A DNA stretch of 64,000 nt from Blastocladiella emersonii ATCC 22665 (Eukaryota > Blastocladiomycota > Blastocladiomycetes > Blastocladiales > Blastocladiaceae), in assembly GCA_025594325.1 (NCBI GenBank), contig JANHCV010000007.1:1798001-1862000 (forward strand). Reading direction: 5' to 3'. The stretch's first letter is position 1. Each line of letters begins with the position of its first letter. Shown in pieces: positions 10,736 to 21,689 of the stretch. Under the pieces are notes generated by a model, which was not told the origin of the DNA, searched no databases, and worked only from the letters and a program-made list of their open reading frames with translations. Both the position numbers and the translations under genes were made by a program.

Positions 10736-12631
10736 TCAAGGGGGGGTCCGGAATGGCACAACGTGTAAATTGGAGGAAATCAGACAAAACGGCACAGACA
10801 ACAGCGAGCTCGAAACCTTGAACGACTTGAGTGTGGGGAGCGACGCCAGACTCGCGCGCACCGACTCGCCCACGCTCTGCGCCTCAACCTCGACCACCTC
10901 GAGATTTGGCCACAGCTTGCCCGGGACCGCCTCGAGAGACCCACGGACCGTCAGCTTGCGCAGGTTGGGGAGCGCGGTCCGGCCCAGAACCTGGCACAGA
11001 GACGCTGTCGCGTCCAACTCGCGCAAGCACGGAAACCTGACGGCGTCCGCGCCAGCGAAGCCCGTGCGCACACTCACGGTCGGAAGCATAAGCCGCTCGA
11101 GCTTGGAGGACTTCCGCGATAAATGCGCGAGGTCCAGGGGCATGAGCGCGGCTTGCGCGCGGTGCCCGCGATACTCGGGGAGCACGTGCAGCTCGCGAAG
11201 CGTCGGGAACGCGGGCCAGTCGCGCAAGTTGAGGTGCGGGGCCTCACCCGTGTACTGGTTTCGCGCTGCGGTGCAGTCGTCAATGATGGTGAGTGTTTCG
11301 AGGACGGGGAAGGAGGTCCCGGTAACAAGAATGTCCGACTGCAGCGCGCGCATGCGCGAGATGATCGAGAATGTGAGCTCGAGGTGACGCAGGCTCGGCA
11401 TCAAGACCGAAGTCGCGGGCAGGATCCCGGCCGAGGACTTGGGCGGGCCGATGAGCGCCAGCCGCTCGAGGTGCGGGTGCGTAAATGTAAGGTTAAGCGA
11501 GTCGAACCGAATAAAGCGGCTGCGCAGGGTTAGCGAGCGCAAGCGACGGAAGGCGCGGTGCCGCGGAACCCCACTAAAGAGCCGGTACTCCAATCCGGGA
11601 GTGTTGGCGTCGCTGTCGCTACCAACCAAGTCGTCGGCGCTGGCATCACTGGTCCGCTCCCCCATCCCGTAAGGCGGGTACGAGTTGCCAACGAGGTGGT
11701 CGAGCCCGAGCTCGCGCATGCGCTTAATCTGGCGCTTGCTGAGAACCAGCGAATTGATCGCGGGCATGCCGAAATCGAGCGTGTCCTGCTCGTAGTCAAA
11801 GTCGCGGACACCTAGCGGTACGAAGGTGATCCCCTTCGGACAGCGTTTTCCGGCAAAGCAGTACGTCGAGGTCATTGGGAAACGGCGCGCGAGCTTGGAT
11901 GCGAGTTGAAGCGCACTCTTGGACATGGAGCGGACTTCGAGCTTGCGAATGGAGTTCGGGTCGAGTTCCGCAAGGAAGGGGAGACGGCTCCACTTGCGGC
12001 CGCCGACGGTCTCGCGGAGGTCAAAGCTCTCGTCGTTGTAGTCGATGATGGAGAGCGCCGATACGAGCGAGAGCGGGAACGGGATGAGAACGAGACCGCC
12101 CGTGATCTCGATTGCGGCGCTAAGCTTAGCGTGAGCGGGTTCTTCGACAAAGGTTGACCAGAGCGATGCGAGACCGAATCGGACGCGCTCGAGCGAGCCG
12201 CCGCCGTCGGCTGCAGCTGAGACCAGGAAAAGCTTGCCGCCGCGGACTACCAGCGGGTACAGCTCTGGGACCTCGGAGACACCTCGAACGTGAGCGAGGG
12301 TGGGAGAACTGCTGGAATCGGTGACGGTGCGCAAGTTGGAGAGCGGGTGCACGCCGACGGTACGGTCCCAGGCGGGCAACGTGTTCTTCGTGGCGTCGGC
12401 GCGAAACCCGAGGACCAGCTCGCGGATCAAGTACGGTCGGGTGACTGCATACGTCGTGCGGCACAAGTTACCGAGGTGAAGCAGGTCCCAGCGCCACGGG
12501 TCGGCCGGGTCGCTTGACGCTCGGTCGAAGACGTGGCCGACGACGAGCTCCCACAGTTCGGCGGGCAGGTCGCGAGCGGGAGCGTCCGACGGCTCCGTTG
12601 CATCAAGTTTCATGCGTTCAAATTGCTCCAT
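10736..12631 (-). CDS. F-box-like/leucine-rich family protein, member A (intact)
   Basis: A single open frame of 632 codons (631 residues). The N-terminus starts MEQFERMKLDA, followed by an F-box-like segment (DLPAELWELVVGHV, then DPWRWDLLHLGNLCRTTYAV). The rest is a degenerate leucine-rich array with recurring phrases such as HPHLERLALIG, WPAFPTLRELHVLPEYRGHR and LRKLTVRG. An acidic Asp/Ser patch separates the two halves. F-box-like plus LRR architecture suggests an SCF ubiquitin-ligase substrate receptor, by analogy only. Four relatives lie in this window (12820, 37246, 38121, 61589) plus a fragment at 42786; this is the only one with no visible lesion. Confidence 0.8.
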   Translation of the reverse strand: MEQFERMKLDATEPSDAPARDLPAELWELVVGHVFDRASSDPADPWRWDLLHLGNLCRTTYAVTRPYLIRELVLGFRADATKNTLPAWDRTVGVHPLSNLRTVTDSSSSPTLAHVRGVSEVPELYPLVVRGGKLFLVSAAADGGGSLERVRFGLASLWSTFVEEPAHAKLSAAIEITGGLVLIPFPLSLVSALSIIDYNDESFDLRETVGGRKWSRLPFLAELDPNSIRKLEVRSMSKSALQLASKLARRFPMTSTYCFAGKRCPKGITFVPLGVRDFDYEQDTLDFGMPAINSLVLSKRQIKRMRELGLDHLVGNSYPPYGMGERTSDASADDLVGSDSDANTPGLEYRLFSGVPRHRAFRRLRSLTLRSRFIRFDSLNLTFTHPHLERLALIGPPKSSAGILPATSVLMPSLRHLELTFSIISRMRALQSDILVTGTSFPVLETLTIIDDCTAARNQYTGEAPHLNLRDWPAFPTLRELHVLPEYRGHRAQAALMPLDLAHLSRKSSKLERLMLPTVSVRTGFAGADAVRFPCLRELDATASLCQVLGRTALPNLRKLTVRGSLEAVPGKLWPNLEVVEVEAQSVGESVRASLASLPTLKSFKVSSSLLSVPFCLISSNLHVVPFRTPP

Positions 12632-12819
12632 GGTGGTGTGGATTGATAGTCAGGGGAGGGCGCGTTGCGTGCGAATGCTGCACGGCCTCAACGCGACGCG
12701 TCGACCAAGACACCACGCGCGCTGCACGGACTCGCAACATGGAGAAGAATCCCCACGGGCGAAAGAGGCAAATTAAAAGGAAACATGTTCAAAAAAATGT
12801 AAGGTTGAAGTGACAATAA

Positions 12820-14716
12820 TCACAGAGTGGCCGCCACCGTGAAACAAATGAGGCCTGGGAGGGACGCGATCTGCTCGCGAACCTCATCGCTCACGCCGTC
12901 AGCCTCGACCTTGACTATCTCGAGACTCGGCCACAGATCGACAGGGATCTTCTCGACCGATCCGCGAACAGTCAGCTTGCGCAGCTTGGTGAGGGTACTG
13001 CCGCTCAGATCGCGGCAAACAGACGCCGTCGCATCCAGCTCGCGCAAGCATGGGAAGCGAAGATTGGTGACGCTCATTCGCGAGTGGACGGCCGGAAGAA
13101 CGAGCCGCTCGAGCTTGGGCGAGTTCTGAGACAGGCGCATGAAATCCCGATCGTGGCAAAATGCGCGGGCGCGGCGCCCACGGTACTCGGCCAGCACCCG
13201 CAACTCGCGGAGCGACGGAAACGCGGGCCAGTTGCGGAAGTCAAGGCTTGACGCGATGGTCGTGTAACGCTGTTGGAATGCGTCGAAGTCGAGCTGCGCG
13301 CGCGCGTCAGCCGGCGACATGGTCATGGCGGGGGTCTCGGACAAATCGTTAACGATGACAAGCGTTTCAAGAGTAGGAAAGGAGGCCGACGAAATCACGA
13401 AGGCAAACTGCCGCTCGTGCATATTATCAAGACTCGAGACAGTGAGCTCGAGGTACCGCAGCGCTGGCATGAAGACTAATGTCCAGCGAACAAACCCGGT
13501 CGTCGATTCCGCCGCAGGGAACCCAACGAGTGTAAGACGCTCGAGGTGCGGATGGGTGAACACGATATGGAGATGGTTGAAGCGGATCGAGTGCCCACGG
13601 AGCGCGAGTGATTGGAGGCGTCGGTAGGCGCGATGCCGCGGCGTCCGCTGGACAAAACGTTGCCGTTTGGTCTCGGAATCATCGTCGCTGTCGCTGCCTG
13701 CAAACTCGTCTTCGCTGTCGTCGCTGCTCCGCTCCGTGACCGCAAACGGACGGCGGTACGTGTCTCCGACGAGGTCGCCGAGCCCGAGGTCATTCATGCG
13801 CTCGATTTGGTACTTGGTGAGAAGAAGGGCATTGTAGGTGGGGATGGTATGCTCGAGTCCCCCAAGCTCGCAGTCAAATTCGCGGACGCCGAGCGGCACT
13901 ACACCGGCCCACCTCGTAGCGCGCGTGCTGGCAAAGTGGTAGATGGTAGCCATTGGAAAGCGGCGAGAGAGGTGGGAAGCGAGCTGGAGGGCACTCTTGG
14001 ACTCGGAGCGAACCTCGAGGTTGCGAATGTGGGCTGGATCGAGTGCAGCAAGAAAGGAGAGTCGCTTCCAGCGGCGTCCGCCGACGATGTTGCGGAGGTC
14101 AAAGTTCTCGTCATTATGGTCAATGATGGTGAGCGCCGAGACGAGCGGCAGCGGGAACGGCGTGAGAAGAAGACTGCCCGCAAGATCGCATTCTGCGCAA
14201 AGCTTCGCGAGCGTAGCTTTGTTAAAAAAAGGACGACCACAGCGACGCGAGGCCTGCTTGGACGCGCTCGAGCGAGTCAGCGGCGGTTGCACGATAAGCG
14301 AAATAGAGTCGGCCACCGCGAAGAACGAGCGGGTACAGCTCGGGGATCTCGGAAAGCTCGCTGACGTACTTGAAGAGAATTGAGCTGTTTGATTCGGCAA
14401 CGACGCGCAGATTCGCGAGCGGTTGCGCGTCGGCCGTCCGATCCCACGCTGGAAGCTGGTGTTTCGTGACGTCGGCACGGAACCCGAGGATCAGCTCGCA
14501 AAACAAGTGAGGGCGAGTGACTGCGTAGGCCGTTCGGCACAGATTGCCGAGGTGCAGCAAGTCCCAGCGCCACGGGTCGCCCGACTCGATCGACGCAGCG
14601 TGGCCGCGTTCCACGACGTGTTGAACAACGTGTTCCCAAACCTCGGCGGGTACATGTTGATGGTAGGCTGCTGCAGGTGCTTTTGCATCAAGTTCCATGT
14701 TCTCTGGTCGCTCCAT
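12820..14716 (-). pseudogene. F-box-like/LRR family member B, one-base frameshift
   Basis: From the ATG at 14716 the protein follows member A through the F-box-like segment to LASLWSSFF and then stops. The frame resumes immediately in another register (NKATLAKLCAECDL) and runs to the usual end at 12820. The break falls in a run of seven A (seven T in the sense strand) at 14223-14229. Removing one base would give exactly 632 codons, as in members A and E. So the gene carries a single inserted base in a homopolymer: a true recent pseudogene, a slippage site, or a sequencing error. The rest of the frame is undamaged. Confidence 0.85.
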
Positions 14717-14899
14717 GGTAGTGTGAGTTGACTAGCGAGGGAGAGCGGGCGGGGCGGGCGCGCCTTGCGACGACAAGAGCGACGCGTGGCCGCGACTCGC
14801 CCCGTGCTCACAAAGGCGCCGTGGGAGTTTTCGCTCGTCCACGGCAAGTTGACTATTAACAAGTATCACCCAGCGAGTTGAGAACAAGAGAAACAGATG

Positions 14900-16524
14900 A
14901 ATTACTGGGTATCAAATCACACCGGGTATACACCAACGATCAAACTACGCCAGGACGGCCGCCGGCCGGACCACGGCGGCGCACTGGCGCTTGATGGCGC
15001 CCCACCGCGATGGTGACGACGACGACGACTTGGCCTTGGAGACCGGGCACTCGGTGCCAACGAGCGTGCGGTCCGAGCCAAAGTCGACGACCTTCTTGCT
15101 GGCGGCGAGCGGCATGGGCGCAGTCGCCGAGCTGCTGCTGCTGCTGCTGCGCTTGGTGTGGTAGCGGATCCAGCGCTTGGCCTGGGTCAGGAGCTCGCGG
15201 CACTTGCTCGGCTTGAGCGACGCGAGCGGGACCGACTCGATGCGCAGAACCGGGATGGGCTCTTCCTCGTCGTCGTCGTCGTACTGGACGGTCGATGAGG
15301 CGGCCTTGGGCTGTTGCTGAGGAACGACGAAGGCGACGGCGGGCGACGCGGACCGCTCCCGCGGCTGCTGCTGCCACGACGGCTGAACAGGAGCGGCCAC
15401 GACCACGGCCGGCGCCGGCTTGGCAAAGACGGGACCCGACTCGAGCAGCTCGGGCTGCCACCACGGCTGCCGCTTCGGGAAGATCGACTGGGTCGGGTAC
15501 TCGAGTTCCGGGCCCTCGTAGTACGACCGGACGAACACACGCTGAGGCGCGGCGACATGCCACTCGGGCGCCTCGGGCTGCTGCCACGGCTGCTGCGTGT
15601 GCTGTTCCTGGTCGACCTTGGCCTGGAAACCCGACTCGAACAGCTGCGCCGGCTGCTGCTGCCACTGCGGCTGGTACTGCCGCTGCTGCTGCTGCTGGGT
15701 CGGGAAGATGGACTGTGTCGGGTACTCGAACGCGGGGCACCAGTACGGGTCGTAGTCGAGCTCGAACTGCACATGCTGAGGCGCGGCGACGTGCCACTCG
15801 CGCGCCTCGGGCTGCTGCCACGGCTGCCACTGCATGTGCTGCTGCTGGTTGACCACGGCCTGCTGGGCGGCGGCGGCGGCGGCGGCGCGCTCGCGGGCCT
15901 CCTGCTCGGCGAACCACGCGCGAATCTGGCGCGTCGCCTCGGCGGTCTCGGCGGCCGTGTACACGGGGCAGTCGGCGCCGAACAGCTCGTCGTGGTGTGC
16001 CGCAATGTACTCGGCCAGCGTCGAGTACTCGGCGGCGGCGGCCTTGGGCGCGGCGTCGGAGCCCCGCTGCTGCTGCGTCGACGCACCCGTGGTGGTGTGC
16101 CACGGGGCGTGGGCCTCGGCGAGAGCGTCAAACTGCTTGGTGAGCGTGCTGACCGAGGCGAGGGCGTTGAGTCCACCGAGGACGGCTCATCCGCCGCCGC
16201 CGCCGAGGAGGAGGGGCGGCAGAGAGCGGCGTGGTGGTGCGCACCCGCCATCGCCGCCGACATCCCAGCGGTGTGCGTGAGGGGAGCAGCAGCGGCGACG
16301 GGGGACACGCGAGTCGAGACGATGATGGACTGCATGGTGGAAATGCTTTTGCTTCGTCTCGAGATTACTTGAGGTGATGAGCGAGAGAGGAGGGGGAGCG
16401 GGGTCAGCGGCCGCCTTTTGTAGCGGTCGGGCGAGGTTCGGACTGCACCCACCGTGGGTCGCGAGGTTATGACTGCACTCACCCGAGTCCCGTGGAAGCC
16501 CATTTGGTCACGATGCACTGAACG
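14900..16524 (-). repeat. inverted duplication, copy 1 (1,625 bp)
   Basis: Reverse-complement match of 40564-42188, same length, covering the promoter, coding region and a short 3' flank of the WQ-repeat gene. By reading both copies I find two substitutions: 15883 versus 41205 and 16087 versus 41001, both C here (G in gene sense) versus A in copy 2. Identity ends sharply at both sides. No terminal inverted repeat or target-site duplication is apparent, so a segmental duplication or gene conversion is more likely than a transposon. Confidence 0.93.
14945..16335 (-). CDS. WQ-repeat low-complexity protein, copy 1
   Basis: Unrecognised protein, almost identical to the copy at 40753-42143. The main frame reads from about residue 50 to the stop at 14945 and contains two related modules. 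Each has W-Q-Q-P-E-A-x-E-W-H-V-A-A-P-Q, a Tyr-rich spacer and EYPTQSIFP. The C-terminus has an acidic run, a polyserine tract and a basic end. The ATG at 16335 is in a different register. A 59-nt intron at 16186-16244 (GTGCGC donor, GAG acceptor) would join the two to 443 residues; a 113-nt alternative also keeps frame. The structure is the same in both copies, so it predates the duplication. Confidence 0.55.
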
Positions 16525-16651
16525 ACACGTAATTACGAACAAGGAGCCAGGTAGACAATAATTGATGCGTGGTTTTATGATGGGACAGATGTGGGGGATT
16601 GATGGACAGCTTCCGACCGGCGACGCGGTCGCGATCACACTAACGCAAAAA

Positions 16652-17536
16652 CTACTCCTCGGAGGTCTTGACGAGCGCCGGGCGGCCCTCCTGCTCGGCC
16701 GCGACCTGCTTGGCGATGCTAGCGTTGGCGAGGCTGGCCGTGATCGGGACCGTGGTCGAGGACTTGGGGTACTTGAGGGCCTCGGCCGCGTCCTTGGCGT
16801 GCTCGAGGTCGCGCAGGTGCTCGGCGTCGGCGGCCGACGTCGACTCCATGGCGCGGGCGGCGCGCATGTCGGGGGTGGCGAGGTTGCGCACCTCGATGCG
16901 GGCCGAGGGGACCGCGGCCCCCGACACGGCCGACACGGCGAGGTCGAACAGGACGCGCGGCGACGAGCTGTCGAGGTGCGCGTACGACGCCGACAGGGCG
17001 CGGACCGTGAGCACGGCCACGCGCGGGTCGGTGACGGGGTCCTTGGCCGCGTCCATGCCGGGGAACCACGGCGCGCAGTCGGACGTCCATGCCTCGTCGA
17101 TGAGGCGCTTGAAGTCGGCCACATCGTCGGGGTTGGCGGCAGCGCCCGTGCCCGTCGGGTCGGCGAGCGTGCGCACCGTGGCGAGCCCCGACACGCTGAC
17201 CCACTCGCCGGTGCGGTCGCGGTAGAAGGCCGCCGACACGTGCGGGTCGGCGCGCAGCTCCTCGATCTTGTGCGTGTCGGCCGACGTGATCATGCACAGG
17301 TCGACGCCGCGCAGCCGCTGCTGCACCTTCATGGCCCGCGACACGAGCCGCCCGTCGGGCCGCCGCGTCGTCAGCATGCACACGTGGATGCCGTCGATCA
17401 GCTTGTACAGCGACTCGAGCCGCTCCGTCACCGTCGTCGGCTCGGGCTGCGGCGCCGTCTGCGTGTCGGCCGCGGGGACGGCGAGCCCGCCCTGCTGCTG
17501 CTTGGTGTCCGAGGCCGGCGACGAGAAGTGGAACAT
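16652..17536 (-). CDS. FMN-binding split-barrel protein, pyridoxamine oxidase-like (Bli-3 type)
   Basis: A 294-residue protein of the pyridoxamine 5'-phosphate oxidase-like, general-stress-protein group; Neurospora Bli-3 is the named fungal relative. Visible features are the opening strand pair with TTRRPDGRLVSRAMKV near residues 57-72, MITSADTHKIEEL, then FYRDRTGEWVSVSGLATV, the strand that lines the flavin site in this fold. The C-terminal third is Ala/Ser-rich and probably flexible. The ATG at 17536 follows an ACC-rich leader, and a TATAAAG box lies 93 bp upstream. No intron. The enzymatic substrate of this group is generally unknown, so only flavin binding is proposed. Confidence 0.75.
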   Translation of the reverse strand: MFHFSSPASDTKQQQGGLAVPAADTQTAPQPEPTTVTERLESLYKLIDGIHVCMLTTRRPDGRLVSRAMKVQQRLRGVDLCMITSADTHKIEELRADPHVSAAFYRDRTGEWVSVSGLATVRTLADPTGTGAAANPDDVADFKRLIDEAWTSDCAPWFPGMDAAKDPVTDPRVAVLTVRALSASYAHLDSSSPRVLFDLAVSAVSGAAVPSARIEVRNLATPDMRAARAMESTSAADAEHLRDLEHAKDAAEALKYPKSSTTVPITASLANASIAKQVAAEQEGRPALVKTSEE

Positions 17537-17628
17537 GGTGGTGGTGGTGGTCGGTGGTGGTTGATGCGTAGCGATGATGCGTACGGTGAGCAGGAGAGCG
17601 GGGGGGGGGTCGCGGGGCGGCGGGCGCT

Positions 17629-17635
17629 CTTTATA
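17629..17635 (-). promoter_or_regulatory. TATA box of the FMN-protein gene
   Basis: TATAAAG on the minus strand, 93 bp upstream of the ATG at 17536, in otherwise GC-rich DNA. Confidence 0.55.
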
Positions 17636-18075
17636 CCGCGGTCTCATCCCTTCCCTTCAGTCGCGGCGGCCATGGCAGCAGCCGAGGTGTTCGCGCGGGT
17701 GTGTTTCGGCCGCATGCCCCGCGCACCGTTCGGGCAAGTGAGCGCCCGGTGGCCGGCGGGTGGCCGAGACCGCGCGTTCGCGCAACGCGTCGCTCAGCAG
17801 AACGAACGCGTTGCGCCCTTGGGCGGTTTCGCCTGCCACGCGTGTCACGGCGCGTCGCCGCCTCCGCCGCTGATCGTCGCGGCGCACGTCCATCCTCCAC
17901 TGCCCCACCCACCGCCGACGACCCAAACGGTCACACAACCTGCTGCAACCCATGTATGCTTGAACCATGAGCCGCTCGCCCGCGACCGGCGCCCTGATCC
18001 GTGTCCGCCCGCTGCCCGCCGAGTCTAGCGCTCGCTGCCGCCGCGACCCGAACCAAGCCCAACACCCCCACCGCC
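17636..18075. other. divergent promoter region
   Basis: About 440 bp between the divergent FMN-protein and OST4 genes. No further gene is seen. The OST4 side ends in an A/C-rich leader just before its ATG. Confidence 0.5.
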
Positions 18076-18201
18076 ATGATCTCGCTCGACTTCATCACCG
18101 ACGACCAGCTGTCGCTGCTGGCCAACTCGTTCGGCGCGCTCTTCTTCATCCTGGCCATCGGGTACACCATGGCGTTCGAGGGCACCAACGCGCGCGAGTG
18201 A
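18076..18201 (+). CDS. OST4: oligosaccharyltransferase subunit Ost4
   Basis: A 41-residue mini-protein, the smallest subunit of the ER oligosaccharyltransferase that N-glycosylates nascent proteins. It reads MISLDFITDDQLSLLANSFG, then one hydrophobic helix and a short hydrophilic tail (TNARE). Ost4 in yeast and human has the same plan: MI(S/T)D, Q-L, then a single transmembrane helix, 36-37 residues. The ATG has ACCGCC before it. The gene is easy to miss because of its size. The CDC45 stop lies 67 bp downstream on the other strand. Confidence 0.88.
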   Translation: MISLDFITDDQLSLLANSFGALFFILAIGYTMAFEGTNARE

Positions 18202-18268
18202 CCGCGCCCCACCCTTCCCGTACAGATTCTTCGATAAATATCCCCATGTGTATCCCACCCCACCACCG

Positions 18269-20622
18269 CTACACGGGCGGCGCCCCGAGATGCATCTGCA
18301 GCTGCTCCACGAAATCCGTCACGTCGTCCTTGACGACCCAGATGACGGTCGGGTCGAACGCGTCGTGCGAGTGCCGCGCCTGCGTGGCCGCCGCGGCTTC
18401 CTGGAACGCGAGCCCGACGCGGTTGCGCCGCACGAGCCCTTCCTCGGACGCGCCGACGTGCCCGACCAGGAGGTACATGTCCTCTTCCTCCTCCTCGGCC
18501 TGCTCGCCGTCCGTCGCCGCCGAGGAAACGACGGCCGCGGGCTGGAGCACGCCTACGATGAGCGGGAGGTCCGCGCGGCCAATTTCGCGAAGTGCAGCGA
18601 ACAGGACGAGCGCGAGCTCGCGGACGCCGTTGGGCGTGCGCAGGGCGCCGGCCGCGTCGCCGACGTCGCGCACGAGCGCGTACCGCAGCCCGCGCAGCGT
18701 GCGGATCGCGTGCCGCGAGATGAGGGTGCCGACGACCGACATGATGGACGTGGTGAGGAGCTTGGCCGTCTCGATCCCCGCCGCGACGCGGCGGTCGTCG
18801 TTGAGCGCGTCGAGCATCGCGTAGAAGGCGTCGGGCCGCGCGCCGATCGCCGCGGTCCCGGACACGACCGTGCTGCCGAGCGTGAGCGCCTCGAGGTCCA
18901 CAATCGACCCGCCCGTCGTCGCGTGGTGGACGAGCGCGGCCGGCGCGTTCGGGTGCACCGCGAGCGCCCACAGCGCCGCCACCATGTCGGCCGCGGCGAC
19001 CACTGTCCCGACAGCCGTGGTACGCACAAACGTGGTCCACTCGAGCCGGTCGAGCCCGACGAGCGGCGCCTGCGCGACAAACTCGCCCTGCAGCGTCTCC
19101 TTGACCGTCGAGTCCATGTGCGCAAACGGCTTGGTGTACTGGTCGACGGCGACCCCGAGCTTGGCAAACAGGAATCGCAGCCGCGACTTGCCCGCATCCG
19201 TCCACGCCGACAGCCGTGTCGCGGGCCCGCGCGCCGACCGCAGCGCGTCGTACAGCGTCCAGTGCCGGTACAGCGGCAGCCGCCAGTCGCGCGTGCGCGC
19301 CACGGTGCCAGGCCCCGCAATCGACGCCGCGCCGTTGGCGGCCGTCCCGCCCGCGACCGCCGCGGCGGCGGCCGACGCCGTGGTCGACGACAGCCGCTGC
19401 AGGTGCGCGTCGAGGTCCTCGACCTGCGCGAGGTACCGCGACTCGGCGATCTCCTCGAGCTGGTACTGGGACGTGATCCCGACCGACGCGAGCCACGCCG
19501 CGGTCACGGTGGCGCGGCCCAACTGGTTGATGAGGTGGAACATGGCGAGCGCCGCCGCGGTGCCCGTCCACGTGCCCTGCGACTGGTACGCAAACAGCGT
19601 CGCCTCGGACCGCCGCCGCTTGAGCCGCCGCTCGCGCCGCACGTCCTGCGGCCGGCGTTTCCGTTTCGCGGGCCGCCCCGTGCCGGCGAGGTCGCCGGTC
19701 GATCGTGGTGGCGGCGTGGGGACGGGACCCGACTCGTCATCGTCATCGACGTCGCTGTCCTCGCCTATGAGGGCGAAGCGGGAGCGCTTGGCCTTGGGCC
19801 CGCCGGCAAACGAGCCCGCGTTCTCCTTTTCCTCCTGGTACGGCGGCGGCTCGGAGATGCGGCTCTCGGCGTCCGAGTCGTCCTCGTCGCCGGTGCCGGT
19901 GCCCGAGCGGCGACTGCTGCGCGGCGCGGACGACGATGAGGAAAAAGGCGGTGGTGGCGGGTCGTCGATGGCGAGTTCTTCTTCTTCCTCGTCAGCGCCG
20001 CCGTCTTCAAGAGCGCGTTCGCTCTCGACTTCTTCCTCCTCGTCATCGAGATCATCATCCTCGTCGTCGTCCTCGTCCTCGTCGTCGAACCCGACGTCAC
20101 CAAACGCCATGGCCTCGTACGCGGCGCGCTCCTCGGCCAGCTCGCGGTCAATGTGGCCGTCGTCGAGGACGGTGACGAGCTCGTTGCCGAACACGTTGTC
20201 GAGGTTGAGCGGGCGGCGCGACTCGACGACGTAGACGCGCTGGTCGGGGCGCAGGTCCGGGAACATGTCGGCGACGGCGACGATGCCGCCGCAGTTGACA
20301 AGGATCACGCTGCGGACCTCGGACCCGGCGCGCGCGATCAGCTCGGCGCCCACGTCCAGCAGCTCCGAGTAGGTTGCCACGGGGACGACTTTGTGCGCGA
20401 TCCAGTCGTGGCGGAACTGGGACTACGTTGTCGACAACATGGTGAGTGGATCGGCAGGCAGGCAGGGAGGACAAGCAGACGTACGACGAGCAGCCGGCAC
20501 GCACACACGGCGTCGACGTCGGGCGCGACCAGGACGAGGACCGTCTCGGCGCCGTGGGCGCGCTGCGCATCCTCCTTTATCCGCTCGTACGCCTCGTCGT
20601 AGCGCTCGAGCGGGAGATACAT
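18269..20622 (-). CDS. CDC45: replication initiation factor Cdc45
   Basis: Component of the CMG helicase that unwinds DNA at replication forks. Exons 20485-20622 and 18269-20422 (62-nt intron, GTACGT donor, CTAC-type acceptor on the plus strand) give 763 residues. Exon 1 ends LVLVAPDVDAVCACRLLV, the start of the DHH-like fold typical of Cdc45. Exon 2 continues HKVVPVATYSELLD, VILVNCGG and SRRPLNLDNVFGN. A long acidic insertion of Glu/Asp follows near residues 145-200, as in other Cdc45 proteins, then a basic patch. The divergent eL30 gene starts 323 bp away. PSF3, a GINS subunit of the same helicase, is at 36039. Confidence 0.95.
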
Positions 20623-20945
20623 GGCAAGTTTGCGTGGGCTGCGTGTCTAGTCAGGATTGCATGTGGTCGGGGCGGCCGCGGAGACGGTCGGAGACGAGGT
20701 GGGAGGAGCGAGACGCGTCGAGTCAAAGTGCACTCGACCGTGGCGTGCCACTCCTGTCAGGATTCCAGTGAGCGCCACGGGACCGCGGAGCGCCCCTAGC
20801 AACGGCGTTTCAGCCTGTTTTCCTGCCTCTGCCGCGGCCGCCGCTACTTGAGGTCGACTTGCACTCGCGCTCCCGACTTGCTCTCCCTTCCCTGCCACGT
20901 CTCTTCGAGTTTCTGCAGCCGTCAAGCACCCCCTACCTCGTCACC
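20623..20945. other. divergent promoter, CDC45 and eL30
   Basis: A 323-bp region between two divergent housekeeping genes. It contains GACGCGTC near 20706, an MluI-cell-cycle-box-like core that could matter for CDC45, and a pyrimidine-rich stretch before the eL30 ATG, as is usual for ribosomal protein genes. Binding is not shown. Confidence 0.4.
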
Positions 20946-21640
20946 ATGTCGGCCATCACCAAGAAGACCAAGAAGTCCTCGGACAACATCAACTCGCACC
21001 TCGCGCTGGTGATGAAGTCGGGCAAGTACTCGCTCGGCTTCAAGTCGACGCTCAAGGCCATCCGCAACGGCAAGGCCAAGCTCGTCATCCTCTCGGCCAA
21101 CTGCCCCCCGCTCCGCAAGTCCGAGATCGAGTACTACGCCATGCTCTCCAAGACCTTTGTCCACCACTACTCGGGCAGTACGTAGCTCTCTTTTCTGGGA
21201 TGCGATCGCCTCGTGCGCCCGCCCGCCCGCCCGCGACCGCTCTTTCCGTGCTCGATCTCTGGACTTTTTTCCCTTTCCCCCGCTCGAAGACGATGGTGCC
21301 CCGCCGTGTTGATGAGTTACCCGAGGTGTCGAAGTGGTCCGTGGTTCCCCGCGAGCCACGGCCACTGCAGTCGCCCCCGTTCTCCAGTCCGGACCCCTCG
21401 CCGTGCCCGCCCGGCGGCGAGTGGGAGAGATGGAAGGGAGTCGCGTGCGTGCGTGCGTGCGATCAAGGGCTTGCGCTTGCATCGCCGCACCATGACACCA
21501 GAGACGGTCCCCTCACCCTTAATTCGCCCGTACCCGCAGACAACATCGAGCTCGGCACCGCTTGCGGTAAGCTCTTCCGCGTCGGCGTCCTCGCCATCAC
21601 CGACGCCGGTGACTCGGACATCATCAACCAGCAGGCCTAA
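20946..21640 (+). CDS. RPL30: 60S ribosomal protein eL30
   Basis: Large-subunit ribosomal protein of 110 residues from exons 20946-21177 and 21540-21640. It reads [20 protein letters not shown], then [20 protein letters not shown] and [16 protein letters not shown]; the junction restores [11 protein letters not shown] exactly as in other eL30 proteins. It ends [10 protein letters not shown]. The intron is 362 nt, five to six times the usual length here. In yeast eL30 binds its own pre-mRNA and blocks splicing, so a long structured intron is worth noting, although the yeast binding motif was not identified here. An AATAAA lies 44 bp after the stop. Confidence 0.97.
21178..21539 (+). other. long intron of the eL30 gene with a strong hairpin
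   Basis: A 362-nt intron with donor GTACGT and acceptor CCCGCAG. Around 21332-21367 it contains a near-perfect stem (GTGG-T-CCGTGG paired with CCACGG-C-CAC across an 11-base loop). I looked for box C/D and H/ACA snoRNA signatures: one TGATGA is present near 21311, but no matching CTGA box follows, so no RNA gene is called. Confidence 0.6.
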
Positions 21641-21683
21641 GCGGGCGCCTCTCGTCGGTGCTCTGTGTGTGATCGGTTAGTGT

Positions 21684-21689
21684 AATAAA
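21684..21689 (+). terminator. polyadenylation signal of eL30
   Basis: AATAAA 44 bp downstream of the eL30 stop codon, in an AT-richer patch. Canonical hexamer; position is suitable for 3'-end formation. Confidence 0.5.

Noticed and set aside
21290-21420. Box C/D snoRNA in the eL30 intron
   Set aside because: A TGATGA is present but no CTGA D box at a suitable distance, and no terminal stem.
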